A stretch of DNA of 64,000 bases from Lacinutrix sp. Hel_I_90 (GTDB lineage Bacteria; Bacteroidota; Bacteroidia; Flavobacteriales; Flavobacteriaceae), in contig NZ_JYNQ01000001.1 in assembly GCF_000934685.1 (NCBI RefSeq), positions 3,261,501-3,325,500 on the forward strand. The letters are read 5' to 3'. Below, one piece after another: positions 33,666-43,073 of this stretch. Every line of letters starts with the position of its first letter. Positions within the stretch are counted from its first letter, which is position 1. The notes below the pieces were generated by a model, which worked only from the letters and a program-made list of their open reading frames with translations, ran no database searches and was not told where the DNA came from. The position numbers were made by a program, and so were the translations under genes.

Positions 33666-34026
33666 ACAAGTAATCAAATAGCTTTCTACACGTTTATTCT
33701 TTTCTTGGGTTTTCGATTTAAAGCTGGTTAAAGACAACCTACTTTAAACTTATCTTCTTTAGTTTCGAAAAGGAATCGAAGCGCTACCCTTTCTATATTG
33801 ACATTTACGATATCTCAAATGGAACGCCGTCAATCAAGGCTTTCCGGAGACATAAAGCTTGCTCACCTTGTGAGCCGAGGCTTAATCCTACTATAATTCG
33901 GATTAGGCAGCTAAAGCGTAGTTATTCTCGCCGTTTAAAAAGTTGAAATAAGTATTTACGAGTATAATCTCATTACTCGACGTGCTTACTACTTCATTAA
34001 TCTCGCTGTCAAAACCAGTCGACCCC
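33635..34026 (-). ncRNA. ssrA: transfer-messenger RNA
   Basis: The 5' end GGGGTCGACTGG (minus strand from 34026) pairs with the 3' acceptor strand CGACTCC before the discriminator A at 33635. The T-arm GAGAG-TTCGATT-CTCTC is intact. The reading frame at 33932-33903 encodes the tag GENNYALAA followed by TAA, the tag known from Flavobacteria and relatives. CCA is not encoded and would be added. Length about 392 nt. It rescues stalled ribosomes with SmpB. The prophage lies directly at its 3' end. Confidence 0.96.
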
Positions 34027-34358
34027 ATTAAATGAAATAGCAAATTTTTAATTTGCGAAATTGAATTTATCCCAAACTTGTTTTGGGATCTTATCAATAA
34101 TTTACTATCGAAAAGACAGTAAATTTTTATTGTGTTACCTAAAGTTCAGACCGTCAAGACTCTCTTTTTTTGAATATATCGAAAAAAGAGGGCAAACATA
34201 CCGTTCCTTTCGTAACACGCACACCAAGAAACAATACTCTTTGTTTCATGCTGTGCGAAATTACTAAAAATATTAACTCAAATGCTATGCCAAGCCCGTT
34301 TTAAATAAAGTTTAAGATAAAATAAGGGGAGGAAATAGTATTTTACTGACAAAAAAGC
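34027..34358. other. intergenic region upstream of ssrA with small hairpins
   Basis: No gene. It must hold the ssrA promoter (minus strand). Inverted repeats lie at 34040-34056 (GCAAAT/ATTTGC), 34069-34089 (ATCCCAAA/TTTGGGAT), 34099-34125 (AATTTACT/AGTAAATT), 34162-34190 (CTCTTTTTT/AAAAAAGAG) and 34228-34247 (GAAACAA/TTGTTTC). Whether they are transcribed is unknown. Confidence 0.5.
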
Positions 34359-34571
34359 ATGATTAGAACAGGAACTAAAGTAAAATGGACATGGGGAAAC
34401 GGTACTGCAACTGGGCAGGTGAAGCAAACCTATACTAAGCGTGTTACCAAAACCATTAAACGGACTCAAGTAACCAGACATGGTGAACGTGGCAATAAAG
34501 CATTATATATTAAGCAAGCCGACGGTGCTTACGTTTTAAAACTGGAAAGTGAAGTTTCAAGAGTGGAGTAA
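34359..34571 (+). CDS. DUF2945 / hypervirulence-associated TUDOR-domain protein
   Basis: The 70-residue protein is the usual length for this family and shows its pattern: GTKVKWTWGNGTATGQVKQ at the start, a central TKTIKRTQVTRHG stretch, and NKALYIKQADGAYVLKLESE at the end. It forms a small SH3/TUDOR-like barrel of unknown cellular role. It is the first host gene beyond tmRNA, on the opposite strand, and stands alone. Confidence 0.82.
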   Translation: MIRTGTKVKWTWGNGTATGQVKQTYTKRVTKTIKRTQVTRHGERGNKALYIKQADGAYVLKLESEVSRVE

Positions 34572-34654
34572 CTTTATTTGCGAAACGCTGTTAATAAAAG
34601 TATTTTAGCCAAAAAATAAGGCTTTCTACTTAGCAGAAACAAATATACTTTTCA

Positions 34655-35863
34655 ATGAAATTTGCCATAATAAAAGAACGTAAAAACCCGCCAGACCGTC
34701 GCGTAGTATTTTCACCACAAGAATTGAAAATAGTAAAAGAGCGCTATCCGCAAGCAGAAATTGTGGTAGAATCCTCAGACATTCGTATTTTTAAAGATTC
34801 AGACTATCAGGATTTGGGTATTACCGTTTCTCAAGATGTGTCAGACGCCGATGTCTTATTTGGTGTGAAAGAAGTGCCTATAGCGGCCTTGATTCCGAAT
34901 AAAAAATATTTTTTCTTCAGCCATACCATAAAAAAACAACCCTATAACCGTGAATTACTAAAGGTCATTTTAGATAAAAAAATTGAGCTTTATGATCATG
35001 AAACCATTGTGAAAAAAAATGGCGCACGATTAATAGGTTTTGGGCGTTATGCTGGATTAGTAGGTGCTTATAATGGGTTTAGAGCCTTAGGGTTACGTGA
35101 CGGACTCTATAATTTACCTAAAGTAGAAGGCCTAAAAGATTTAGAAGAAGTTAAGCGTGAGCTGGACAAAATCAAACTCCCAAACCTTAAAATTTTACTT
35201 ACCGGAACAGGTAAAGTGGCCCATGGCGCAAAAGAAATACTGGACTATTTAAAAATCAAACAGGTGAATGATGCGTTATATTTAACGACAGATTTTAATG
35301 AGCCTGTATATTGTATGGCCGATGTTATGGAATACGCCAAGCGTAAAGATGGTAAAGTAGGCGATAAGCTTGCTTTTTATAAAGACCCCAGTGCTTATGA
35401 AAGTAATTTTATGCCCTACGCAAAGGAAACCGATTTCTTTATCGCGGGACATTTTTATGGTAATAATGCCCCGTATCTGTTTACAAGAGCAGATGCCAAG
35501 CACCCAGATTTTAGAATTAATTTAGTTGCAGATGTTTCCTGTGATGTTGATGGCCCTGTAGCTTCTACGTTGAGAGCCTCTACCATAGCAGATCCGTTTT
35601 ATGGCTACGATGCACAAACGGAAAAGGAAGTGCCTTTTAATGCTAAAAATGCCATTACTGTTATGGCCGTCGATAATTTACCGTGCGAATTACCAAAAGA
35701 TGCGAGCGAAGGTTTTGGAACCATGTTCTTGGAACATGTAATTCCTGCTTTTTTTAATGCCGATGCTACTGGTATTTTAGAACGTGCACGAATGACCACA
35801 CACGAGGGTAAGCTAACAGATCGTTTTGCGTATTTACAAGATTTTGTAGACGGAAAAGCGTAA
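34655..35863 (+). CDS. saccharopine dehydrogenase-like NAD(P)-dependent oxidoreductase
   Basis: The 402-residue protein has an N-terminal alanine-dehydrogenase/transhydrogenase-like domain, starting KFAIIKERKNPPDRRVVFSP and containing LFGVKEVP, FFFSHTIKKQPYN and HETIVKKNG. A Rossmann part has LKILLTGTGKVAHGAKEIL. The His-containing FFFSHT segment and the RLIGFGRYAG motif are typical of lysine-forming saccharopine dehydrogenases. It probably oxidises a saccharopine-like or amino-acid-derived substrate with NAD(P) in the cytoplasm. The SDR gene follows 14 bases later, so they likely form an operon. Confidence 0.8.
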   Translation: MKFAIIKERKNPPDRRVVFSPQELKIVKERYPQAEIVVESSDIRIFKDSDYQDLGITVSQDVSDADVLFGVKEVPIAALIPNKKYFFFSHTIKKQPYNRELLKVILDKKIELYDHETIVKKNGARLIGFGRYAGLVGAYNGFRALGLRDGLYNLPKVEGLKDLEEVKRELDKIKLPNLKILLTGTGKVAHGAKEILDYLKIKQVNDALYLTTDFNEPVYCMADVMEYAKRKDGKVGDKLAFYKDPSAYESNFMPYAKETDFFIAGHFYGNNAPYLFTRADAKHPDFRINLVADVSCDVDGPVASTLRASTIADPFYGYDAQTEKEVPFNAKNAITVMAVDNLPCELPKDASEGFGTMFLEHVIPAFFNADATGILERARMTTHEGKLTDRFAYLQDFVDGKA

Positions 35864-35877
35864 TTTAAATTAAAAAT

Positions 35878-36708
35878 ATGTCTCAACTAGCAGTAGTAAC
35901 CGGAGCAGCCTCTGGATTAGGATATGAGTTAATGCTTTTGCTAGTAGCAGATCACTACGATTTAGTTTTAATAGATGTTGACGAAAAGAAATTAAATGAA
36001 GTAAAATCTGAAATTGAAACCAAATACGACTGTAAAGTAAGTATTATCGTTACCGATTTAAGTGATTTGAATAGTGCCACAGTCGTTTATGATCAAATTA
36101 AAAACAGAAAAATAGACATCCTCATAAACAATGCAGGGTTTGGGGTTTTTGGTTCTTTTATCAATACCTCTTGGGAGAAAGAATCACGCATGCTACATCT
36201 GCATATTTTAACGGTGACTCATTTGACCAAGTTGGTACTTCAGGATATGGTCTCTCATAATTCTGGTAAAATACTAAATGTATCTTCTTTGGCAGCTTTT
36301 ATGCCAGGGCCTATGATGGCCTTATATTATGCCTCTAAATCGTATTTGCTTTCATTTTCTGAGGCGATAGCCAATGAGCTTAAAGGCACTGGGGTTTCAG
36401 TAACCGTTTTATGCCCCGGACAAACAAATACCGGATTTCAAAAAGTAGTGTCTAACGCGACCTCCGAAAATAAAATTAGCTTTAATATCGCTTGTCCGAA
36501 ACAAGTGGCAGCTTACGGTTATAAAGCACTATTACAAGGAAAAGTTATTGCTGTTCCTGGGTTTTTTAATAAGTTCTTATCTAATTTACCCAGAGTTCTA
36601 ACTAGAAATAGGGTTCGGACTATAGTAAGAAGTATTCAAAATAAAAACAGAGAGACAGACTGTCCTGATCATTTAATAGAAAAGAGCCTCTCAAGCGGGA
36701 AAATTTAA
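35878..36708 (+). CDS. short-chain dehydrogenase/reductase
   Basis: The 276-residue protein shows the classical SDR signature: TGAASGLG at about residues 8-15 for cofactor binding, NNAGFGVFG near 88, the catalytic Ser in ILNVSSLAAF and YYASKSYLLSFSEA with the Tyr and Lys. The variant resembles the DltE/YkvO type found in membrane lipid or fatty acid contexts. An Asp at the end of the second strand (LIDVDE) favours NAD over NADP. It shares a unit with the dehydrogenase upstream. The substrate is unknown. Confidence 0.85.
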   Translation: MSQLAVVTGAASGLGYELMLLLVADHYDLVLIDVDEKKLNEVKSEIETKYDCKVSIIVTDLSDLNSATVVYDQIKNRKIDILINNAGFGVFGSFINTSWEKESRMLHLHILTVTHLTKLVLQDMVSHNSGKILNVSSLAAFMPGPMMALYYASKSYLLSFSEAIANELKGTGVSVTVLCPGQTNTGFQKVVSNATSENKISFNIACPKQVAAYGYKALLQGKVIAVPGFFNKFLSNLPRVLTRNRVRTIVRSIQNKNRETDCPDHLIEKSLSSGKI

Positions 36709-36779
36709 AAGAATTAAAAGTGAGCTTATCACCGTTTTAGAAACGCGCATTTTTATAATATATAACCAAATCAAAACCT

Positions 36780-38849
36780 ATGAAAGCAATAAAACATTTA
36801 ATTGCATCACTACTTATAATGGCTTTAGTGGCCTGCGATAGTGATAATAATATCCCTGTTAATGAAAATACGAATAGCGGTGAAGAGAGCGCATTTTTAG
36901 AAAATTTTGGGAACGCCATACAGGCTCGTTTTATTGGCACAGTAGTGAACGAGGATAATGATCCTATTGCTGGTGTTACGATAACAATAGGTTCTGCTTT
37001 TGCAATCACAGATAGTAACGGTGTTTTTTCTATTACAGGAGCGACGGTCTATGAGAAGTTTGCTTATATCAAAGCACAGAAGTCTGGTTTTATAGACGGC
37101 TCCAGAGCCTTAGTGCCAACCAACGGTATTAATAAAGTAAAGATTATGCTCTTAGATAGTGCGCCCACAGCTGTAATTACAAGTGGTCAGGCAGAAACTG
37201 TAGCACTTCCCGGAGGAACAGAAGTTGATTTGCCAGCAGCATTTGAAACCGAATTTGGTTTTGTTTATCAGGGTGACGTGAGTGTAACAGTCAAGTTATT
37301 AAGTCCCGATGATGAAAAGATGTCATTGCAAATGCCAGGAGCGTTACTGGCTGAGAATACCGATGGTGATTTAAGAATACTGGAAACCTTAGGTATGATT
37401 GCTGTACTCCTTAAAGGTGAAAATGGAGAAAAATTAAATATAGCTTCTGGATCTACTGCTACCATTAGAATACCCGTAGCGAGCTCAATTACCAATCCAC
37501 CAGCGACTATTCCACTATGGTTTTTTAATGAAGAATTTGGATACTGGCAGGAAGAAGGTGTTGGTACTTTAGAGGGGTCAAGTTTTGTTGCTGAAGTGAC
37601 GCATTTCTCCTTTTGGAATTGGGATTTTCAGTACCCTTCAGTAAACGTCTGCATTACCCTTGAGGATGCCAATGGAAATGCAGTACCCAATACGGCTTTA
37701 GATTTGTATTCACCGGCGTTAAACGCTACAGGAATGTATGGTTATACTAATGGTAGTGGTGAAGCCTGTGGTTTGGTGCCTCAAGATGATACCTTAACTT
37801 TAATTGTGCCTGATTATGGATGTGTTGGTGAAGATTTTACGACGACAATAGGTCCCTTTTCTTCAGATGAAAATATAACGATTACGGTAACTAATACAAA
37901 TGCTTTAACCACTAGTTTTATAGCGACAATAAATGATTGCGAAGGTAATGCGATGACAAATGGTTATTTGCAATTGGTTTATAATAATGAAGCACATACT
38001 TATCCTATTGATGGTGGAACGTTAAATTTAGCAATTGATTATTGTGCGGTAAACACGACCTATTCTGCTCAAGTTATTGATGTGGTAAATAGCCAGTCAA
38101 CAATTGTTTTTAATGGAAACTTTAGCTCGCCAACCACAGACTTAAGCTCTCAAATGTCTTGCGTAGATTTAACAGATACAGACGGCGATGGTGTTTTAGA
38201 TATTGATGAAGACCTAAATAATAATAATGATTTGGAAGATGATGATACCGATGGTGATTCCATACCTAATTATCAAGATGAAGACGATGACGGTGATGGT
38301 ATAAATACAGCGGATGAAGATTATGATAATGATGGTAATCCAATGAATGATGATACAGATGGTGATACGATACCAGATTATTTAGATGATCTGGATAGCA
38401 GTGGTAATATGTTCGATTCGGGAATTTATGAAATAGGTTGTGATATGAGTTCATTTACCTATGACTTTTCAGTATACTATGAAAGCGGTAATTTCCCAAA
38501 TTATACGTTTGCTTATTATGAAACTTTGGCTGATGCTCAAAACGAGACCAATGTGCTAATTATGCCATATACAACTGGTTTTTCACAAACAACAGCTTAT
38601 GTTCGAGTGACCAGCATAAATACAAATCAGAATTTAATTGCATCGATTACCTTGTTAGGTTACGAAGATGGAGATCAAGATGGTTTGTTTGATTGTGAAG
38701 AAATTTCAGGCACCGATTTCTCTCAGTCAGCTTGTAGTCCATACGGTAATATTACAGATCCAAACAATGCAGACAGCGATGGGGATTCTGTTAACGATTG
38801 TGAGGAAGCCACTAACGGAACAAATCCTAACGATCCACTGGATTTTTAA
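36780..38849 (+). CDS. surface lipoprotein with carboxypeptidase-regulatory-like and thrombospondin-3-like repeats
   Basis: The 689-residue protein starts with a lipoprotein signal peptide (LIMALVACDSDNN, acylated Cys near residue 19). At about 56-110 it has a regulatory-like beta domain with AGVTITIGSAFAITDSNGVFS. Large beta regions follow. From about 465 to 540 there are several Ca-binding aspartate repeats (DTDGDGVLD, DDDTDGDSIPNYQDEDDDG), and at the end a last DSDGDSVNDCEE repeat. It is probably exported to the outer membrane surface; these repeats often stiffen adhesins. Function unknown. Confidence 0.82.
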   Translation: MKAIKHLIASLLIMALVACDSDNNIPVNENTNSGEESAFLENFGNAIQARFIGTVVNEDNDPIAGVTITIGSAFAITDSNGVFSITGATVYEKFAYIKAQKSGFIDGSRALVPTNGINKVKIMLLDSAPTAVITSGQAETVALPGGTEVDLPAAFETEFGFVYQGDVSVTVKLLSPDDEKMSLQMPGALLAENTDGDLRILETLGMIAVLLKGENGEKLNIASGSTATIRIPVASSITNPPATIPLWFFNEEFGYWQEEGVGTLEGSSFVAEVTHFSFWNWDFQYPSVNVCITLEDANGNAVPNTALDLYSPALNATGMYGYTNGSGEACGLVPQDDTLTLIVPDYGCVGEDFTTTIGPFSSDENITITVTNTNALTTSFIATINDCEGNAMTNGYLQLVYNNEAHTYPIDGGTLNLAIDYCAVNTTYSAQVIDVVNSQSTIVFNGNFSSPTTDLSSQMSCVDLTDTDGDGVLDIDEDLNNNNDLEDDDTDGDSIPNYQDEDDDGDGINTADEDYDNDGNPMNDDTDGDTIPDYLDDLDSSGNMFDSGIYEIGCDMSSFTYDFSVYYESGNFPNYTFAYYETLADAQNETNVLIMPYTTGFSQTTAYVRVTSINTNQNLIASITLLGYEDGDQDGLFDCEEISGTDFSQSACSPYGNITDPNNADSDGDSVNDCEEATNGTNPNDPLDF

Positions 38850-38867
38850 AGGCATAGACCTTGTCAT

Positions 38868-38905
38868 AAAAAAAAAGGAAAGCGATTCGCTTTCCTTTTT
38901 TTTCT
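38868..38905. terminator. bidirectional terminator between convergent genes
   Basis: A run of nine A residues then GGAAAGCG pairs across ATT with CGCTTTCC and a run of T residues. It is placed between the surface lipoprotein gene (+) and the thioredoxin-fold gene (-), and is T-tailed on both strands. Confidence 0.92.
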
Positions 38906-38924
38906 TCTTAAGATTCTAATTGAT

Positions 38925-40805
38925 TTATGGTTTCAACAACGTGATCATTAAGTCCATCTCTTCTTTAAGCTTATCGATTTGACCGCCAAAACCTACCGAC
39001 TTAAATTTTATGCGTCCACTAGGACCAATAATAATTTTGGTAGGAATACCTGTAATACCATATTTGTCTGCCACCTGGTATTTGTCACTGTCTTTTATTT
39101 TATTATCAATTAAGACATGAAAATCGTATTTATTATCTTTTATAAACTGAGCGACATCCTTTTCTCTGTTATGACCATCTTCAAACGTATCTACAAATAA
39201 TAATACGACGTTTTCATCTCCTTCATATTTTTCAACCACTTCTTGCATCCCAGGGAAAGAGGCTTTACAGGGACCACACCAGGTCGCCCAGAAATCTAAA
39301 ATCACCGTCTTGCCTTTTAAAGAAGCTAAAGAAATAGTGTCCCCTTTTAAGTTTTTCAGTTCGAACTGTGGTGCTGCTTCATCAAGCATCTCTTTTTTAA
39401 GTTCAGCTAGTGCTTTATCGCGAGACCTTTGTTTTATGTCTGCAATAATGCTATCAAAATCATTAGCGTCTGGGTGGACTTGCGCATATGATTTTCTATA
39501 GAGTTCCGTCATTTTTTCAGTGCCATGCCCTTCGTTTAAAAAAGTATTGGCTTTAGCATTGGCTAATTTATACTGCTTATCTGCTACTAGAAATTCTACA
39601 TAACGCTCGTTAATATCAGCATTATTACCATCACCAACCGCTAGTGCCTGATGGGTAATTGCTTCTTTAGTATTTCCTAACTTGTATTGAATTAAGGCAT
39701 ACGTATCGGCATACATTTTATAAGAACTTTCTAAGTTCTTTTTGTACTGCTTTTCAGAATAGTATTCAGGTTTCTTCTCTAAGTTATTTTGTTGCGCTTT
39801 CATTAAATCTAATGACGCTTTAGAAATTTGTGATGCCACCTCCAGGTTTTCTCCTTTTTCAGCTAATGGCCAGGCGACACTGTTATACATTCCTGCTTTA
39901 TCACTAGGGCTTTCTATTTTGTCTGCAAACGCTCTAAAGGCTTCCATATCGCCGGCTTTAAAATGCTGAGAAGCTATATTACTAGCCGCATAAGATAAAG
40001 AAGGTGCCATATCAAAGTTAGCGTGAAGTTCATTAAAAACTGCTTCTTTTTTTTCTAAGGTTTCGGCATCATAAAATTTATTCATTAAAATCTGTTTCTT
40101 AATCTTTCCTTTTGGATATTGAGCAACCGCGATAGCAGCGATGGAATCTGCAAGCTTGCTTTTTCTAGTCATTAAATAGATGCTATGTAATTGATTATAG
40201 TCTTCTTCATTTAGCGCTTCTTTGCCTGTAATTTCAATGATCATATCGTCGGCAACGGCCTCCCCCTTTTCTCTGTCATTTCTTAATAATACATTTAAAT
40301 ACATGTCTTTCCATTGTTCTCTCACTTCAGGATCACTATTCACTTCTTCCATAAGCGTAGTAATGAAAACATCAGAATCGGCTTCTAGTTCGTATTGTTC
40401 TCCATATCTCATTTTATAATATTCTAAAGAGGACTGACTTCCAGCTATTGGTTTTCCTTCTTGGTCCTGTACCGCAAATAGATACCCTTTTTTATCATTG
40501 TTTAAATAGTCACCATCTACTTTAAAGTTAAAAGCAACCGCAGCTATAGAATCTGGAATAACGATAGTGGCTGTTTTATCTTCAAAATTTAAGTCTACAG
40601 GATAGGCTTTATAACCTTTTAAAAGATAGTAAAACGCCTCCATATCTTCGTTATTACCAGTGTAGGTAATGGTAATAGGTTCGTTATGCACTAAGGTTTC
40701 TTGCGACATTTCAAAATCACCTAAAATTAATGGTTTTTCTTTTTCTTCTGTTTTGCAGGAAAAAATACAGGCCATAAGAAGTAAGCCAATTAGCGTGTGT
40801 TTCAT
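38925..40805 (-). CDS. thioredoxin-fold lipoprotein (TlpA/ResA-like)
   Basis: This 626-residue protein has a lipoprotein signal peptide (LLLMACIFSC). The middle part is helical and repeat-like (about 180-450), and the C-terminal thioredoxin domain (about 478-620) has FWATWCGPCKASFPGM as active site and a cis-Pro segment YGITGIPTKIIIG. The CXXC pair is WCGPC. It works in the periplasm or at the outer membrane in thiol-disulphide exchange. The large N-terminal extension is usual in Bacteroidota. Confidence 0.88.
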   Translation of the reverse strand: MKHTLIGLLLMACIFSCKTEEKEKPLILGDFEMSQETLVHNEPITITYTGNNEDMEAFYYLLKGYKAYPVDLNFEDKTATIVIPDSIAAVAFNFKVDGDYLNNDKKGYLFAVQDQEGKPIAGSQSSLEYYKMRYGEQYELEADSDVFITTLMEEVNSDPEVREQWKDMYLNVLLRNDREKGEAVADDMIIEITGKEALNEEDYNQLHSIYLMTRKSKLADSIAAIAVAQYPKGKIKKQILMNKFYDAETLEKKEAVFNELHANFDMAPSLSYAASNIASQHFKAGDMEAFRAFADKIESPSDKAGMYNSVAWPLAEKGENLEVASQISKASLDLMKAQQNNLEKKPEYYSEKQYKKNLESSYKMYADTYALIQYKLGNTKEAITHQALAVGDGNNADINERYVEFLVADKQYKLANAKANTFLNEGHGTEKMTELYRKSYAQVHPDANDFDSIIADIKQRSRDKALAELKKEMLDEAAPQFELKNLKGDTISLASLKGKTVILDFWATWCGPCKASFPGMQEVVEKYEGDENVVLLFVDTFEDGHNREKDVAQFIKDNKYDFHVLIDNKIKDSDKYQVADKYGITGIPTKIIIGPSGRIKFKSVGFGGQIDKLKEEMDLMITLLKP

Positions 40806-40865
40806 TTTTAATTGTTTTGATTGGTAAGTTTTAAATTTAAGAAAACAATATTAAATGAACCAAAA

Positions 40866-41528
40866 TTATTGTTTTTTTAATGTTAAGTGTTTGAAAATAA
40901 AATGCCCTAAGCTTAAAAACAAGCCGAATAAAATAGTGAATAACCACGCTTTACTATTTACTTTTGGCTGTAAAAGGATCCCGAGAATATCAATCCCCAA
41001 CGGTTTGGGATTACTTAATAATTCCCATGAATTATAACGTAAATACCGCCCAATGTAAATACCGAAAGCCGATAAGAAACAGAGGAGCATCACTATTATT
41101 TTTTCCTGTTTTATATTGTAATGTTTCTTAATGATTTTCAGCATTTTGTTTAAAGAACAATAAAACAAGGCGATCCCTGTCATTGCGAATGTTATAATGA
41201 CTAAAGTGTCTAGCCAGATAAGATGCGGTGTGCTTCTTTTTAAATGGTATAAATCTGTAATAATGTACGGCGCATTGGGTAAAAATAATCGCCAAACGAT
41301 AAAAGCAAACACTTGTCCTGCTTTTCGCAGGTCTTTCTTTTCTGAAAGATACATCGTAATGGCATAGGGGATACTGGCTAAAAAGACATTCCAGACTAAA
41401 AAAAGGAAATAGCCGGTTTTAGTGAGGACTATTCTGGTAGATAGCAAAAAGAAACTAAATAACAAAAGACCGAGTAGGACCAGATTCTGTTGTTGATTTT
41501 TTGAAAGGATACATTTTATAGTCTTCAT
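40866..41528 (-). CDS. DUF1361 membrane protein
   Basis: From ATG 41528 the protein has 220 residues; an upstream start (41573) would overlap the neighbour more deeply. It has about six membrane helices. The motifs WRLFLPNAPYIITDLYHL and IGRYLRYNSWELL match the DUF1361 pattern of conserved NAPY and R-x-NSWD/E. It overlaps the upstream gene by 4 bases (ATGA) and ends the long leftward operon. Family members have no assigned function. Confidence 0.8.
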   Translation of the reverse strand: MKTIKCILSKNQQQNLVLLGLLLFSFFLLSTRIVLTKTGYFLFLVWNVFLASIPYAITMYLSEKKDLRKAGQVFAFIVWRLFLPNAPYIITDLYHLKRSTPHLIWLDTLVIITFAMTGIALFYCSLNKMLKIIKKHYNIKQEKIIVMLLCFLSAFGIYIGRYLRYNSWELLSNPKPLGIDILGILLQPKVNSKAWLFTILFGLFLSLGHFIFKHLTLKKQ

Positions 41529-41908
41529 TTTTGGCGTGTTTTTGATTTTTTTAAATCGATAAAAGCAATGCAAATGATGCCTAAAGTATAGGCGACTAAA
41601 TCTGGAATACTAAAAGACGTACCAAGTATTAAGCCTGCCAGTGTATTTCCGCGTAGATTTAAATAGGTTAAAATATTATATAGCTGAAGAAACTCTATGG
41701 TATAAGCAATAAACAGCACCGAGAGTGCGGTGTAGATTATTTTGAGATCTAAAAAGCTTTTTATAAAACAGTAGAGGAGTATAACGACTAAAAAGTCGCC
41801 AACAGTGTGCCTTATAAAACCCGTTTTTAGTAGTAAAGCAATAGCGATTTCTACTAATAATAAGGTGTAGAAGGCTGCGAAAAAGTAGGGTTGGAATTTG
41901 TAGTTCAT
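41525..41908 (-). CDS. DUF2809 membrane protein
   Basis: The 127-residue protein has four predicted membrane helices. The segments IRHTVGDFLVVILLYC and FLQLYN...LRGNTLAGLILGTSFSIPDLVAYTLG match the DUF2809 pattern. It is often found beside VanZ-like and DUF1361 proteins. It starts 3 bases after the SanA-like gene and overlaps the DUF1361 gene by the ATGA type, so these three are coupled. Inner-membrane location; function unknown. Confidence 0.82.
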   Translation of the reverse strand: MNYKFQPYFFAAFYTLLLVEIAIALLLKTGFIRHTVGDFLVVILLYCFIKSFLDLKIIYTALSVLFIAYTIEFLQLYNILTYLNLRGNTLAGLILGTSFSIPDLVAYTLGIICIAFIDLKKSKTRQK

Positions 41909-41911
41909 TTG

Positions 41912-42553
41912 TTATTCTATTTTTATTTTCTCTCCTAAAAATTTGGGCTTTATATTAAAATAAACATCAAATACGGCTTTAGTTTTTGCTAGCTGTTCTC
42001 GTAAATTTGTTTTTAGACTATAGCGACCGCGAAGTTCTTTCGCATTAAAACCAATGGCTTCAATCGAATGCTGCCGTGCTAAATAAATGGCGCGCTCATT
42101 GTGGAATTTTTGAGAAATAATGATAAGATGAGTTAAGCCAAAAATTTCTTTTGCTCTAACGATAGAGTCTAAGGTTCTAAATCCAGCATAATCCAGAAAG
42201 ATCTTATTTTCAGGTATGCCTTTTTTGATGAGGTCTTCTTTAAAGGTAGAAGGTTCATCGTATAATGTATTCCCGTTATCTCCGCTAACTAAAATAAATT
42301 CAATTTTATTCGCTTTAAATAAAGCCACAGTGGCATCCACTCTATATTTGTAATACAGGTTTATGCTCCCGTTTGATAGGGTTTTTATGGTTCCTAATAC
42401 GAGTCCGACTTTATGTTTCGGAATGTCATTAACAGAGTCATACGTTCTACCTTTTGAAGCCTCTTTTATTAGTAAATGTGATGTTAATATTATGATGAGT
42501 ACTAATAGTGCTGGTCTGAGACTAATTCTAAATATTTGTTTTAAGTATTTCAT
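41912..42553 (-). CDS. SanA/YdcF-type DUF218 protein
   Basis: The 213-residue protein has one N-terminal membrane helix (about residues 9-27), then a DUF218 domain. VGLVLGTIKTLSNGSIN, FILVSGDNGNTLYDEPSTF, FLDYAGFRTLDSIVRAKEIF and LIIISQKFHNERAIYLAR follow the SanA order. SanA-like proteins take part in envelope barrier function in E. coli. The start overlaps the 3' end of the Coq4-like gene by 26 bases. Confidence 0.88.
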   Translation of the reverse strand: MKYLKQIFRISLRPALLVLIIILTSHLLIKEASKGRTYDSVNDIPKHKVGLVLGTIKTLSNGSINLYYKYRVDATVALFKANKIEFILVSGDNGNTLYDEPSTFKEDLIKKGIPENKIFLDYAGFRTLDSIVRAKEIFGLTHLIIISQKFHNERAIYLARQHSIEAIGFNAKELRGRYSLKTNLREQLAKTKAVFDVYFNIKPKFLGEKIKIE

Positions 42554-43070
42554 TATTTTTTAGTGTTTCTTGGATAGTTTTAGCTTGCTCATAGCATGAA
42601 ATGGTGTGATTTAAAAAGAGACACGCTCTGAAATCTTGAAGAGAAACTTTTAATAATTTTTTAAAATTTAGGTGATGAAAACTATTGGCAGTCTTTCCAA
42701 TATGATAGGAGTTTAAATAGTACTTTATATAGTCTGGTAAAATAAGAGTCCCTAGAAGTATGGCACCGTATAGGTACAGACTTCTTTTTCCGTTTCCAAA
42801 ACTTAAAAATTGTAAAGCTATTTCGTCTTCGACTTTTGTTCCATAACCGGTTAGAACATGATACGCGTCATGGCGTTCTACTTTGGGGATTAACTCAAAA
42901 TTGTTTTCATCTAAAAACAAGCCTAAATGTTTACCAAAGGAACCTTTTGGATAAGTAAGCAATTCTTTTTTATAGATCCCCCAAGGGGCATGACTTTTAA
43001 AAATGTATGTGTATAGCTCCTTTGAAATCTCGAATAACCAAGTGATTAATTTTTTTCTAAGTCTTCTCAT
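42528..43070 (-). CDS. Coq4-like protein
   Basis: The 180-residue protein contains ERHDAYHVLTGYGTKVEDEIAL near residues 66-87, which fits the HDxxH-x11-E metal motif of the Coq4 family. An N-terminal helix region and PKGSFGKHLGLFLDENNF precede it. Eukaryotic Coq4 takes part in ubiquinone biosynthesis; bacterial relatives are poorly known, and flavobacteria mainly use menaquinone, so the role here is open. It is in the leftward membrane-protein operon. Confidence 0.7.
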   Translation of the reverse strand: MRRLRKKLITWLFEISKELYTYIFKSHAPWGIYKKELLTYPKGSFGKHLGLFLDENNFELIPKVERHDAYHVLTGYGTKVEDEIALQFLSFGNGKRSLYLYGAILLGTLILPDYIKYYLNSYHIGKTANSFHHLNFKKLLKVSLQDFRACLFLNHTISCYEQAKTIQETLKNNEILKTNI

Positions 43071-43073
43071 AGA

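Noticed and set aside
33903-34097. A 64-residue minus-strand protein
   Set aside because: It is the tmRNA itself read through; its last nine residues are the proteolysis tag.
34061-34267. A 68-residue + strand reading frame upstream of ssrA
   Set aside because: It crosses several inverted repeats and has no gene-like composition.
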